Below are positions 55,201 to 64,000 of a DNA stretch of 64,000 nt, piece by piece. The notes under the pieces are model-generated. The model saw only the letters and a list, made by a program, of their open reading frames with translations, was not told the origin of the DNA and did not search any database. A program made the translations under genes and the position numbers. Source of the DNA: Parapedobacter defluvii (lineage in GTDB: Bacteria; Bacteroidota; Bacteroidia; Sphingobacteriales; Sphingobacteriaceae); contig NZ_BMIK01000024.1 of assembly GCF_014642075.1 (NCBI RefSeq), forward strand, positions 1 to 64,000, read 5' to 3'. The stretch's first letter is position 1; each line of letters begins with the position of its first letter.

Positions 55201-56766
55201 TCAATAGTTTGGATTTTGTGTAAGATTCGGATTGTTATCCACCTCGCTTTGCGGGATGGGCATGCGCGACGATTTTCCGATGATAAAGTTATTGAAATCG
55301 CTATCCCTGCTTTTCAACTCGTTAATCGTAGCCTGATCATCCAGTCCCCATCTTTTCAAATCGATCCACCGAACGCATTCCAGGCTAAGCTCCAATGCCC
55401 GTTCAATCTTCAGATGCTCCTTAAATGCGGCTTTATCGCTAACGATTTGTGCCCCGTCGTAATACGTACTGTTCTGGATCGCCGGCAGTTTTACCCGCTG
55501 TCTTACCCGGTTCAGGCATTCGATGGCTTTGGGCGTAGGACCGTTTAACTCATTTAAGGCCTCGGCATACAATAAGAGGATATCCGCATACCGTAACGAG
55601 CGGAAATTGTTATCATTCCAGTAATAGATGGGGTTTTCATCGGTACTGTATTTCTTAATGAATACGCGTTTTCCCCAATCCGCTCTCCAATTGTTTCCGT
55701 AAATCAAGGTATCGGGCCGTTCGGGAAAATCCTTTCCTGCGTCGTCATACCACACACTGTAAAACAGGCGCATGTCATTTTTCCCATCCGTGGTTTGCTC
55801 ACGTTTATAGTAATCCACTAACCACCGCCGGGCCTCCACATTATTCCATCCGATTCCCACCGGCGCCTGGTTCATTTCGATCTGGGTACCCAATTGAGCG
55901 TTTGGATCCAAATGGTTGTCTGTTTGATCGAAACCTACGCGGTTTATCAGCGAAAACTGGATCTCATATAACGACTCTCTATTGTTCTCGGTCGTATTGC
56001 GGAAGTTGTCCCCGTAATCGGTCGTCAGATCGTAGTAATTTTTACCCTCTCCGTCTACCAGCCATTCCAGGCACTGAACGGCCTCTTGCCATTTATGGTC
56101 CTGCATGTACACTTTTGCCAATAGTGCATAAGCAGCCCCCTTGGTAGGACGACCGTAATCGGATTCCGGCCGGGTAGCCGGCAGTTTTGAGACCGCATCG
56201 TTTAGATCCTCTTCAAGCTGCGCGAAAACTTCTGCCGGCGTTTTCTGTTCCGGTGCATCAGACGCCGAAGAGGTTTTTAACACGAAAGGGATATTCTCCC
56301 AGAGTGTGGTCAGGTAGAAATAGTAAAAGGAACGCAAAAATTTAACCTGCCCGATCAGATCCTGCCGGTGCTGTTCATTGCTGAATGGTATATCATCGAT
56401 GTGATCCAGTACCTGATTTGCCCGAAAGACCGCGATATAATGCTCTCGCCATATTTTTGTGTTTACTTCGCCAAAATTATAGTTGGTAAATATAAACTTT
56501 GCGTATTCGTTCAGTTCGGTCCATCCCGCCAAACTGACACCATCGTCAGCCATCCCCTGCATCTGGGTGTATATATTCCGGGTCCAGGTGCCTTGCCGGT
56601 AAAACATGTTATATACGGCTACCACACCATGTTCAATATCGGCTTCTGTCTTCCAAAAGTTGCCTGTTGATATGGTATTCTCATTATTGATATCCAATTT
56701 TGATTCATCACATGAAATAACGATCAGTGAGAATACACCTGTCAAATAAACGATATATCTTTTCAT
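55201..56766 (-). CDS. SusD/RagB-family nutrient-binding lipoprotein (RusD-like)
   Basis: A 521-aa outer-membrane lipoprotein (LIVISC, Cys19). It has the tetratricopeptide-rich SusD fold: TGNFWKTEADIEHGVVAVYNMF, FRANQVLDHIDDIPF, QVKFLRSFYYFYLTTLWENIPFV, GAAYALLAKVYMQDHKW, RYADILLLYAEALNELNG and a C-terminal RMPIPQSEVDNNPNLTQNPNY. It caps the adjacent SusC porin and captures the ligand. Thirteen bases downstream of susC. Confidence 0.95.
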   Translation of the reverse strand: MKRYIVYLTGVFSLIVISCDESKLDINNENTISTGNFWKTEADIEHGVVAVYNMFYRQGTWTRNIYTQMQGMADDGVSLAGWTELNEYAKFIFTNYNFGEVNTKIWREHYIAVFRANQVLDHIDDIPFSNEQHRQDLIGQVKFLRSFYYFYLTTLWENIPFVLKTSSASDAPEQKTPAEVFAQLEEDLNDAVSKLPATRPESDYGRPTKGAAYALLAKVYMQDHKWQEAVQCLEWLVDGEGKNYYDLTTDYGDNFRNTTENNRESLYEIQFSLINRVGFDQTDNHLDPNAQLGTQIEMNQAPVGIGWNNVEARRWLVDYYKREQTTDGKNDMRLFYSVWYDDAGKDFPERPDTLIYGNNWRADWGKRVFIKKYSTDENPIYYWNDNNFRSLRYADILLLYAEALNELNGPTPKAIECLNRVRQRVKLPAIQNSTYYDGAQIVSDKAAFKEHLKIERALELSLECVRWIDLKRWGLDDQATINELKSRDSDFNNFIIGKSSRMPIPQSEVDNNPNLTQNPNY

Positions 56767-56778
56767 GTCTGAATTGAT

Positions 56779-59700
56779 TTAAAATGTAAACGATAATGAA
56801 AACATAACGGACCGCGGATTGGGGAACGAGGTATTATCGGCTCCGATGGTGAATATTCCCGAATCCCGGAACTCCGGATCCAACCCCGTGTAACGGGTAA
56901 AAGTGACCAGATTTTGCAACGTAACACCCGTGCGGATCCGCTCCAGTCCGATACCTCTTGAAAGCCGTTCCGGCACGGTATAACCCAGCGCGATCTGACT
57001 CAGCCGGAAAAACGAACCGTTTTCCAACCACCTGCTTTGGTCGCCCCGGCTGTTGCGTGTATCTCCAAAAACGATTCTTGGACGGTCATTCACCGGATTT
57101 TCAGGTGTCCAAGGAACGATACCATTAAAGTTGTTCTGGTTATTTGCGAAATCGGCCGCAGCCGCAGCTGCTCCATTCCAGACATCCTGGCCGAAACGTC
57201 CGTATCCGTTAATTCCGATGTCAAAGCCTTTGTATGCCGCACCCAGGGAAAGTCCCATTTCGAATTTCGGCCACGGATTACCGACCAGTTGCCTGTCTTC
57301 CGAGGATATAATCCCATCGTTATTGTAATCATCGTATTTGATATCTCCCGGCAATGCATCCGGTTGGATAACCATTCCTTGTGAGTTCTTGTGATTTTCC
57401 ACATCCTGGGCAGATTGGAAGACTCCCAACATCCGGTACAGATAAAATGCACCCAACGGCTGACCGATGGCTGCTTTGGATAAAAATTCATAGTACTCAA
57501 CCCTCCCATAACCTAAATCCAGCACTTTATTTCGTACCCTGGATAGATTCAAGGAAGCTGAATACGAAAACTCGCTGCCTATTTTGTCCTTCCATCCCGT
57601 CTCAATTTCGAAACCCCTGTTTGCCAAACTGCCGGCATTGACGGCGGGATTTCCACCTTCGTTGCCCGAAGACATCAAAATAGGCAAATACACAAGGAGG
57701 TCTTTACTCTTGGAATGGAAATATTCCGCGGTAAACGTCAATCGGTTGTCTAACAGTACTGCATCAACACCGACATTGGTGGTTGTTTTCCGCTCCCACA
57801 CCAAGTCGGTATTCGTCAGCCTGGACTGTGTCATCCCCAGCACTTTGGTTTCCGGAGAACCAAAGACAGCACGGGGAGCTGTATTGATTACCGCTTGGTA
57901 ATCCCAATATCCGATGCTGCTGTTTCCTAACGTGCCGTGGCTGGCCCTAAGCTTCAAATCGTTTACAAAAGGCACATCAAAGAACGGCTCGCCACTGATG
58001 CGCCATGCTGCAGAAAACGAAGCAAAATTACCCCACCGGGTGGTTTCCGGCAATCGGGAGGTACCGTCTCGCCGGATGGTGGCCTGAACCAGGTATTTAT
58101 CGTCAAAAGCATAATTTACACGCCCCAAATAGGACAGGATCCGTGCCTTTTGGTAACTTCCTCCTGCCGTGGTAATACCGGTCGCTGCATCAAGAGAGGT
58201 AATATATTTATCCCCGATCACCAGCGGATCCAGCTTGGTAATCCAATTGGTCTGCCCAAAAAACGTATTATAGGTCACCCCGCCGATGGCATCGATGTCG
58301 TGCCTGCCAATCCGTTTTTTGTAGTTCAATGTCTGCTCAATGAGTATGTCGTCACTTCTGTAATTTTCGAATCCCAGGCTTGCAGCGTCATTTCCCTGTC
58401 CCATGGTCCAATTGCCTGATTTACGTAAGGTATTGGTTACCCCCGAATAATTTGTATACGCTAAGTTGAGTTTTGCGTGCAGCGCATCAAATAAGGAGAG
58501 TTGACCGAACACATTCGCCTTCAGTAGGTTTTCCGGATTATCCTGAGGGCGCAATTCCTGCATCGCCACCAAATTTCGTCCATAGTTATTGGCCCTATCG
58601 GGATTCCCATAACCATATCCTCCCGGATTGGCTTCATCCTTTACCGGTATCGTAGGAGAAATGGCAATAAAATCCGCCCAAGGGTTCCCATTCAGATTCT
58701 TGCGGTCGGTTTTCGTATAAACAAAATTTTCACCATACGAAAAAATGCCTTTCTTGCCACTCGTATTGACCCGGAAACCATACCGGTCGTACCCGGATCC
58801 GTACAGCGCCCCATCATCTACCATCCGGTTAAACGACACAAAATAGTTGCCTGATTTCGAGCCTCCTGAAAACGACAGGTTATAGTTCTGCAGCACACCG
58901 GTACGCAGCATCTCTTCCTGCCAATCGGTGTTGGCGTCAAAATGGTTTTGTCTGCTAACCACGCCGGCCACACCCGTCCGAATCGCTTCGTCATAAGCAA
59001 GGTCATCGTACCTTTTCCAGGTTTCCGCATCCATTAAATCGTACCGGGGCAAGTTGGTGCTCGTTACGTTGCCGTCAAACTGGATTTTCATGGGTCCTTC
59101 TTTACCGCTTTTGGTCGTAATGATTACCACACCGTTTGCCGCTCTGGAACCGTAGATAGCCGCAGACGAAGCATCTTTCAGCACCTGGATGGATTCAACA
59201 TCGGCAGGGTTCAGGTGTGCTTCGCCCCCGATCATTCCATCGACGATAAACAGTGGAGCGTTGTTTGTCAGGCTTCCCAAACCGCGGATAATAATCGAAG
59301 CCTGCTGGCCCGGTAAACCGCTCGACGTTACTTTTACACCCGATGCGAGACCCTGCATGGCTCCCACAATGTCCTGTGAATTCCGGTCACGGAGCAATTC
59401 GGTATTGACCACGGAAACGGCCCCTGTCAGGTCTTTTTTCTTGACCGTACCGTATCCGATGACAACGACCTCATCCAACGCAGCATCACCCGCCACGAGG
59501 CTGATGTCTACTGTTTTCCGACCCGACAACGCAATTTCCTGCGATTGATATCCCATGTAACTCACTACCAATGTGGCGTCGGCGGACGAAACCGACAGGG
59601 AAAATGCACCGGCATCATCGGTCGTCGCCCCGCCTTGTCCATTTAATTCTTTTACGGTTGCGCCAGCTAAGGGATTACCCGTGTTCTGATCCGATACCTT

Positions 59701-59790
59701 TCCCGATACCGTGACCTGAGCAACTGCCAGTTGAGTCGTGACCAGCCAACAAAACAGTGCACAAAACAATCTTAAATTCCTTAATTTCAT
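56779..59790 (-). CDS. SusC/RagA-family TonB-dependent outer-membrane transporter (RusC-like)
   Basis: A 1003-aa porin. Signal peptide (LFCALFCWLVTTQLAVAQ), N-terminal carboxypeptidase-regulatory-like domain (VSGKVSDQNTGNPLAGATV, residues ~27-105), TonB box and plug (DEVVVIGYGTVKKKDLTGAVS ... DVESIQVLKDASSAAIYGSRAANGVVIITTKSG), then the 22-strand barrel ending in FSLSFTF. The start ATG at 59790 (MKLRNLRLF) precedes a good signal peptide. No clear TAnnTTTG box was found in the 137 bases between it and the permease gene, so read-through from rbsK is possible. Confidence 0.96.
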   Translation of the reverse strand: MKLRNLRLFCALFCWLVTTQLAVAQVTVSGKVSDQNTGNPLAGATVKELNGQGGATTDDAGAFSLSVSSADATLVVSYMGYQSQEIALSGRKTVDISLVAGDAALDEVVVIGYGTVKKKDLTGAVSVVNTELLRDRNSQDIVGAMQGLASGVKVTSSGLPGQQASIIIRGLGSLTNNAPLFIVDGMIGGEAHLNPADVESIQVLKDASSAAIYGSRAANGVVIITTKSGKEGPMKIQFDGNVTSTNLPRYDLMDAETWKRYDDLAYDEAIRTGVAGVVSRQNHFDANTDWQEEMLRTGVLQNYNLSFSGGSKSGNYFVSFNRMVDDGALYGSGYDRYGFRVNTSGKKGIFSYGENFVYTKTDRKNLNGNPWADFIAISPTIPVKDEANPGGYGYGNPDRANNYGRNLVAMQELRPQDNPENLLKANVFGQLSLFDALHAKLNLAYTNYSGVTNTLRKSGNWTMGQGNDAASLGFENYRSDDILIEQTLNYKKRIGRHDIDAIGGVTYNTFFGQTNWITKLDPLVIGDKYITSLDAATGITTAGGSYQKARILSYLGRVNYAFDDKYLVQATIRRDGTSRLPETTRWGNFASFSAAWRISGEPFFDVPFVNDLKLRASHGTLGNSSIGYWDYQAVINTAPRAVFGSPETKVLGMTQSRLTNTDLVWERKTTTNVGVDAVLLDNRLTFTAEYFHSKSKDLLVYLPILMSSGNEGGNPAVNAGSLANRGFEIETGWKDKIGSEFSYSASLNLSRVRNKVLDLGYGRVEYYEFLSKAAIGQPLGAFYLYRMLGVFQSAQDVENHKNSQGMVIQPDALPGDIKYDDYNNDGIISSEDRQLVGNPWPKFEMGLSLGAAYKGFDIGINGYGRFGQDVWNGAAAAAADFANNQNNFNGIVPWTPENPVNDRPRIVFGDTRNSRGDQSRWLENGSFFRLSQIALGYTVPERLSRGIGLERIRTGVTLQNLVTFTRYTGLDPEFRDSGIFTIGADNTSFPNPRSVMFSLSFTF

Positions 59791-59927
59791 AGCTTTACGT
59801 TTATGATAAACCCATTTTTTTTTCAATAACTTGCCTGTACAGCGATGTGTCACCTCGTAGCGGTATGATCGTCTGTTCCTACGTGTCCGTAGCAGCTTTA
59901 TGTTATTTATTCCGTACTAGCCCTTTA

Positions 59928-60932
59928 TTACCTTCCCGCGGCAATCACCAACCCTAGTCCAACCACAAACAGGACAAACATCGCGGCCACGAGTCCATTT
60001 ACGGTCTTTGATCCTCCCTTAAATTCTTTCCATATCAATACCCCCCACAACGCGGCCACCAGTGTGGCACCCTGCCCAAGACCATAGGAAATGGCCGGAC
60101 CGGCTTTCCCCGCTGCAATCAGATTGAAGAGATTGCCCAGCCCCCAAATGCAACCGCCCAAAATGCCTACCAGGTGCACACCAAAGCGACCCCGGAAATA
60201 TTCACCGTAGCTGCTAGGTGTCCCTTCCAATGGCTTGCGCATGAGTATGGTATTGAATAATACATTACTCACTAAAATACCTCCCGCAAACACGACAAAA
60301 GCAGTATAAGGAGTCATTTTTCCCGGTGCAGGCGAAACAAAATTCTCCAAATCCATCCCTGCTGCGATAAATGGATAGAACGTAGACATCAACACTCCTG
60401 CGATAACTGATATCACAATCCACTTTCCCACGCCTTTTTTTCCTGTTCCACCCGAGTGCTTCCCGTAAGCCACCGCATTGAGTATGATAGCCAAGGTCAC
60501 CAAGCCTACCCCCAGAAATAGAAAGACAGGGTCACCCTTGGCATGCATCAGGTAATTAATGAGTACACCGATTACCAGTGCCAGGCCGATTCCGACGGGA
60601 AAAGCAACAGCCATCCCCGCACCGGCAATAGCCGCTGTAAGCAGGATATTAGCCAAATTGAATACCACTCCGCCGATAAATGCGCTCCTGATATTAGCTC
60701 CTTCCGCCTGCGAGAGGTCGGCCAAGAATGGTCTACCCGATTCTCCCGTGCTACCCATGGTAAACGCACCGATAAGGGCCAACAGGAAAATCCCCAAAAC
60801 GTAATCCCAATAGAACAGCTCAAAACGCCATTCCCGCTGTACCACCTTCTGTGTGTTAGCCCAGGAGCCCCAGCAGAGCATCGTGATGATGCAGAATATA
60901 ACTGCTATTCCATAACTTTCTACGATAAACAT
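59928..60932 (-). CDS. GRP-family sugar permease (RbsU/GlcU-like, RusT-like)
   Basis: A 334-aa inner-membrane permease of the glucose/ribose permease branch of the drug-metabolite superfamily. About ten membrane helices, beginning SYGIAVIFCIITMLCWGSWANTQK, with GAGMAVAFPVGIGLALVIGVLINYL and a C-terminal GPAISYGLGQGATLVAALWGVLIWKEFKG. The ribose role is inferred from its place between susC and rbsK. The start ATG at 60932 is 36 bases after the rbsK stop, so the two genes form one transcript. Confidence 0.87.
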   Translation of the reverse strand: MFIVESYGIAVIFCIITMLCWGSWANTQKVVQREWRFELFYWDYVLGIFLLALIGAFTMGSTGESGRPFLADLSQAEGANIRSAFIGGVVFNLANILLTAAIAGAGMAVAFPVGIGLALVIGVLINYLMHAKGDPVFLFLGVGLVTLAIILNAVAYGKHSGGTGKKGVGKWIVISVIAGVLMSTFYPFIAAGMDLENFVSPAPGKMTPYTAFVVFAGGILVSNVLFNTILMRKPLEGTPSSYGEYFRGRFGVHLVGILGGCIWGLGNLFNLIAAGKAGPAISYGLGQGATLVAALWGVLIWKEFKGGSKTVNGLVAAMFVLFVVGLGLVIAAGR

Positions 60933-60968
60933 AATTTGTTGGTTTTAAAATCGGTTTACACTTATTGT

Positions 60969-61886
60969 TTACGTCATATTACTCAATAGCACCTCGTTAC
61001 GGAACGGAATAGAAGATTGTGCCCCCATGCGCGTCACAGCAATAGATGCCGCTTGGCAGGCAAAAGACACCGCATCTGTCAGTGCCCTGCCTTCGCTTAC
61101 AGCCACCGCGAGGGCTCCATTGAACACATCGCCGGCAGCGGTCGTATCCACCGTCTCGACACTTGGGGCCGGAATGTGGTAAAACACGCCTTCTTCCAAC
61201 AGTGCCGCTCCTTCTTTTCCCAATGTAACGATCACGTGTTTCACTCCCTGTTGGTGTATGCTTTCGGCTGCCTGGCGGGCACTCGGTACGTCGACAATAC
61301 GAACGCCCGACAACATCTCTGCTTCATGGACATTAGGCGTAATGATGTCAATTAAATTAAACATACTGGGTACTAAGCTATTCGCAGGTGCGGGATTAAG
61401 AATTACTTGCATGCCTCTACTCCGGGCGAGGCGGGCGGCGTGTTCTACCGTCCGCATCGGTATCTCCAATTGAACCAGTAGAATTTTGCCATCGGGGTAC
61501 TTATCCAACACCTCTTCCACATCGTTAGGTTCTAAATGGGCATTCGCACCCGGTGCCACTACGATACTATTTTCACCGCGTTCATCCACGGTAATCAGCG
61601 CAATGCCCGAAGGACTGTGATCATCGGCCAAAATGCCGTTCGTATCTACCCCTTCTTCATCAAACAGTTGGGAAGATTGCTTTCCAAAAATGTCATCACC
61701 GATTTTACCGATGAAGGTCACGTCACCACCCAAACGGGCAACAGCCACAGCTTGATTCGCTCCCTTTCCACCGGGATTCATCAAAAAAGATCCACCCAAG
61801 ACTGTCTCTCCGGGTTGTGGAATATGGCTTGTCTTCACCACCATATCCATATTCATACTACCTACAACGATTATTTTACTGCTCAT
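60969..61886 (-). CDS. rbsK: ribokinase
   Basis: A 305-aa cytoplasmic PfkB-family kinase phosphorylating ribose to ribose-5-phosphate. Motifs: IIVVGSMNMDMVVKTSHIPQPGETVLGG, the substrate site MNPGGKGANQAVAVARLGG, VQLEIPMRTVEHAA, ILNPAPA, VTLGKEGAAL and the anion hole and catalytic Asp in VDTTAAGDVFNGALAVA. The start ATG at 61886 gives MSSKIIVVG. First gene of the leftward transcript; its promoter lies in the divergent spacer shared with the candidate regulator. Confidence 0.94.
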   Translation of the reverse strand: MSSKIIVVGSMNMDMVVKTSHIPQPGETVLGGSFLMNPGGKGANQAVAVARLGGDVTFIGKIGDDIFGKQSSQLFDEEGVDTNGILADDHSPSGIALITVDERGENSIVVAPGANAHLEPNDVEEVLDKYPDGKILLVQLEIPMRTVEHAARLARSRGMQVILNPAPANSLVPSMFNLIDIITPNVHEAEMLSGVRIVDVPSARQAAESIHQQGVKHVIVTLGKEGAALLEEGVFYHIPAPSVETVDTTAAGDVFNGALAVAVSEGRALTDAVSFACQAASIAVTRMGAQSSIPFRNEVLLSNMT

Positions 61887-61925
61887 ACAACTGGTTAAAA
61901 AATGCAACTTGGCTTATAATACTGT

Positions 61926-61933
61926 CAAAAGTA
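61926..61933 (-). promoter_or_regulatory. -7 element (TACTTTTG) of rbsK
   Basis: On the minus strand TACTTTTG fits TAnnTTTG, about 40 bases before the rbsK ATG. No clear TTG at -33. Confidence 0.5.
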
Positions 61934-61940
61934 ACGGGTA

Positions 61941-61948
61941 TATTTTTG
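61941..61948 (+). promoter_or_regulatory. possible -7 element (TATTTTTG) of the divergent regulator gene
   Basis: TATTTTTG fits TAnnTTTG on the plus strand but would leave a ~130-base AT-rich leader before the ATG at 62087. Confidence 0.3.
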
Positions 61949-61965
61949 ATAAATCGACCTTTTTT

Positions 61966-61979
61966 TCATAATTTTATGA
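61966..61979. promoter_or_regulatory. inverted repeat in the rbsK/regulator divergent spacer (candidate operator)
   Basis: TCATAA-TT-TTATGA is a 6-bp inverted repeat located 33 bases upstream of the rbsK -7 box and downstream of the plus-strand -7 box. Position suggests an operator; no protein is assigned. Confidence 0.35.
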
Positions 61980-62086
61980 ATTATAATACAAACAAAACAT
62001 CAAAATAATTTAATAAAAAACTTATAATCAAATAGTTAAATAATATATTATTTTCAACTTATTCTTCATTAGCTGCTTTACTTACC

Positions 62087-63571
62087 ATGTTGTTCTACGA
62101 ACTCGAAAAACTCGTCAAGTCACTTTCCGCCGCTGAAAAAAAGCTCTTTCAATTAAACAGTATCCGATTGAAGGAAGAAAGTGACTACCTGCTACTGTAT
62201 GAATTGATTGCAGCGCCTGCAAGTCCCGAAGGAATATCCTGGCAAGAGCAATACAAAAAGCAATATCCGACGAAGTCATTGGAAAATACAGCCGCTTATT
62301 TATACAAAACATTAACGGACATGCTGGTACAGATCCGTATCGAACAGGATACATGGTACCAACAATACCAATGCCTACTGAAAGCAAGGTTGTGTTTCGA
62401 ACGCTCCATCCCTTCCAGGGCATTCAAGGAGCTTCATAAGGCTTTCAAATTAGCAGTAGCAAGCCAGCACCATCCGGTTGCCTACCAAGCCGCCCGGATG
62501 GAGTTAACCGCACTTGCAGACATGGGATTTCCGGGGCTTAGTGAGCAGCAATTGGTGGACAAGCAAATGAAGGCAAAACACACCCTGCAATCACTTCGGC
62601 AGATCCACGAACATTATTCGCTTTATGAGCTTCTTAGCCACCGGCTTACGCATGGAAAACGCCCGGAAAGCAGCAAGCAGGATAAACAGGTGAATGATTT
62701 GATCTTAAGCGAACTTAGCCTTTCTACACGAGGTAGTCAGCATCAGTTTGAGCCTCAGAAATTACACTTGCTCTTCCAATCTTTCTTTTTTATTCATTCC
62801 GGCGAATACCGCTCCGCGCTGCGGATATTCAATGAGCTGACCAAATTGACCGAAGCCAACGAATCCATGTGGGATTACCCCCCGTATGATTATCTATCGG
62901 CACTTGATGGCATCCTTGACAGTCTCCGGAGCATAGGTTATTATCAAGAAATGACCCCTTTTATTGATAAGTTGGCAGCACTGTCAGAACGCACCTACCC
63001 GGAACATTTTAAAAGTGTAGCCACATTGACCGCGCGCGTATACCGATTAAATCGGTATGTGGGCTGCAAACAATATGAAATAGCTGCCCAATTTATCGTG
63101 CAATCTTCGGCTAATGGGGATACACAAAAGATCATAGAGGGTCACGAAAAACAATTGGAATATTACTTTTTTGTCGCATTCACTCATTTTATGTTACAAC
63201 AATGGAGTAAGGCGAAGAAACCATTAAACCTGCTCACCGCGGTTGCCAAACAAACCCCGCAACACCTTGCCTATCGTGCGGGGCGCCTGCTCCAAATCCT
63301 TATCAGTTACGAAACGGATGATATTGGCTACATTGAGTATGAGATCCGGTCGTACAAAAGAGCGTTCAGTAAACAGGGCAAAGCCTATAAAACCGAGAAA
63401 TTAATCTTCCATACCGTTGCAGTAGACCCCAAACGCCGGGGAAATGCGTGGAAAGCAGCGGCCCGCAAGAAGATGACTGCAAAATTGGAGGAAATCGCAT
63501 CCGACAAACGGGAACTCCAACTGACAAAATTTGCCGATTTCGGACAATGGGTATTGAATAAATACGTCTAG
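62087..63571 (+). CDS. hypothetical protein, candidate rus-locus regulator (RusR-like)
   Basis: A 494-aa soluble, all-helical, basic protein with no signal peptide and no recognisable helix-turn-helix. The N-terminus (FYELEKLVKSLSAAEKKLFQLNSIRL) and repeated helical pairs with aromatic residues (QQYQCLLKARLCFERSIPSRAFKELHKAFKLA, LLFQSFFFIHSGEYRSALRIFNELTKL) look TPR-like. The C-terminus is rich in Lys and Arg. It is transcribed divergently from rbsK across a 200-base AT-rich spacer. In Bacteroides, a gene of unknown family in the same place beside rus genes is named rusR, the presumed regulator. The assignment here rests on position and general character, not on a detected domain. Confidence 0.5.
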   Translation: MLFYELEKLVKSLSAAEKKLFQLNSIRLKEESDYLLLYELIAAPASPEGISWQEQYKKQYPTKSLENTAAYLYKTLTDMLVQIRIEQDTWYQQYQCLLKARLCFERSIPSRAFKELHKAFKLAVASQHHPVAYQAARMELTALADMGFPGLSEQQLVDKQMKAKHTLQSLRQIHEHYSLYELLSHRLTHGKRPESSKQDKQVNDLILSELSLSTRGSQHQFEPQKLHLLFQSFFFIHSGEYRSALRIFNELTKLTEANESMWDYPPYDYLSALDGILDSLRSIGYYQEMTPFIDKLAALSERTYPEHFKSVATLTARVYRLNRYVGCKQYEIAAQFIVQSSANGDTQKIIEGHEKQLEYYFFVAFTHFMLQQWSKAKKPLNLLTAVAKQTPQHLAYRAGRLLQILISYETDDIGYIEYEIRSYKRAFSKQGKAYKTEKLIFHTVAVDPKRRGNAWKAAARKKMTAKLEEIASDKRELQLTKFADFGQWVLNKYV

Positions 63572-63594
63572 TTGTAAATCGGATTAAGTGCCTT

Positions 63595-64000
63595 TCATTC
63601 GTCATTCCCAATCACAAAGAATTCCACCCGTCTGTTCCACTGATGCTCCTCTTCGGTACATTCAACTCCTTTGGCGCAATGGTTGGCCAGTTTAGTGAAA
63701 CCATATCCTTTGGCAACCAAGCGGCTGGCTGCAATTCCTTTACTGACCAAGTATGCCACCGCCGAATCGGCCCGTCGTTGGGTCAGTTTCATGTTATAAG
63801 CTGCGGTTCCCCTGGAGTCCGCATGTGCACTCAGTTCGATGCGCACGCTGGGATCACTGTTTAGAAATGCAGCAATCTTATCCAGTTCCAAAGCCGCGTC
63901 TGGGCGGATATCGGCTTTATCAAAATCGAAATAGATATTACGGAGTACAACCACTTCCTTCACTTCGACCGGCGAAAGGTAGATGTCTTTCTGCAACGTA
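63595..64000 (-). CDS. OmpA-family protein, C-terminal part (cut by the window edge)
   Basis: The last ~134 residues of an OmpA/MotB-domain protein. The domain runs VVVLRNIYFDFDKADIRPDAALELDKIAAFL, IELSAHADSRGTAAYNMKLTQRRADSAVAYLV and LVAKGYGFTKLANHC..QWNRRVEFFV, a complete peptidoglycan-binding signature. The frame stays open to position 64000, and no strong start is seen before the edge, so the N-terminal part, probably a repeat or TPR region, lies outside. Convergent with the candidate regulator. Confidence 0.9.
   Translation of the reverse strand, partial: TLQKDIYLSPVEVKEVVVLRNIYFDFDKADIRPDAALELDKIAAFLNSDPSVRIELSAHADSRGTAAYNMKLTQRRADSAVAYLVSKGIAASRLVAKGYGFTKLANHCAKGVECTEEEHQWNRRVEFFVIGNDE

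Noticed and set aside
59879-59892. CTACG-TGTC-CGTAG hairpin between the permease gene and susC
   Set aside because: A 5-bp stem without T-run is too weak to call a terminator or operator.

Overview
The window reads as a chromosomal segment of a Bacteroidota bacterium, most likely a Sphingobacteriaceae relative such as Parapedobacter or Pedobacter. The evidence is a SusC/SusD pair, promoters of the TTG-N(17-23)-TAnnTTTG type, lipid-anchored TamL beside TamB, monomeric isocitrate dehydrogenase, a PASTA protein without a kinase, and many type II signal peptides. The genus is an inference; no rRNA is present.

Layout. 1-1.74 kb: a small accessory patch (uracil-glycosylase-like protein, cyclic-phosphate-processing receiver protein, a 76-aa protein followed by the stump of a zeta toxin). 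1.86-6.4 kb: collagen-like lipoprotein, WYL regulator, panB, then obgE-adk and tRNA-Arg(ACG) on the minus strand. 6.5-24.4 kb: alpha/beta hydrolase, metallo-beta-lactamase-fold hydrolase, a large alpha-2-macroglobulin, ddl, PASTA protein, mltG-thioesterase-BrkB operon, hybrid histidine kinase, OmpA lipoprotein and rpsA. 24.5-40.7 kb: DUF1801 protein, icd, recQ, comEC, tamB-tamL, mdh and a retropepsin-like protein. 40.7-48.0 kb (minus): an oxidative sugar cluster of an FG-GAP protein, an azurin-like cupredoxin fused to a PVC-type dehydrogenase, a DUF1080 3-keto-glycoside hydrolase, a 2-keto-3-deoxy-pentonate dehydratase-like protein and an alpha-ketoglutaric-semialdehyde dehydrogenase. A strong terminator at 48.0 kb separates it from the next block. 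48.1-61.9 kb (minus): a ribose/nucleoside scavenging locus with ribokinase, GRP sugar permease, SusC/SusD, two related beta-propeller proteins, three nucleoside-hydrolase-family proteins and an exported ADP-ribosylglycohydrolase. A divergent 494-aa protein of unknown fold is the candidate regulator. The right edge cuts an OmpA-family gene.

How the genes work together. The 48-63.6 kb block resembles the rus (ribose utilization) loci of Bacteroides: TonB-dependent import of a ribose-containing ligand, release of ribose from nucleosides or ADP-ribose in the periplasm, uptake through the inner membrane and phosphorylation by RbsK. The neighbouring 40.7-48 kb cluster encodes the last two steps of a Weimberg-type pentose route to 2-oxoglutarate, plus an exported sugar-oxidising module. 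The 14-18 kb region groups peptidoglycan functions (ddl, PASTA, MltG).

The most unusual non-coding feature is a strictly 11-bp-phased array of 22 units (15435-15676). It exactly fills the gap between the divergent promoters of ddl and the PASTA gene. Three arrays of a 7-bp unit (TGGNNNR) sit directly behind stop codons at 14.3, 16.6 and 39.2 kb. No CRISPR array, prophage or insertion sequence was seen.
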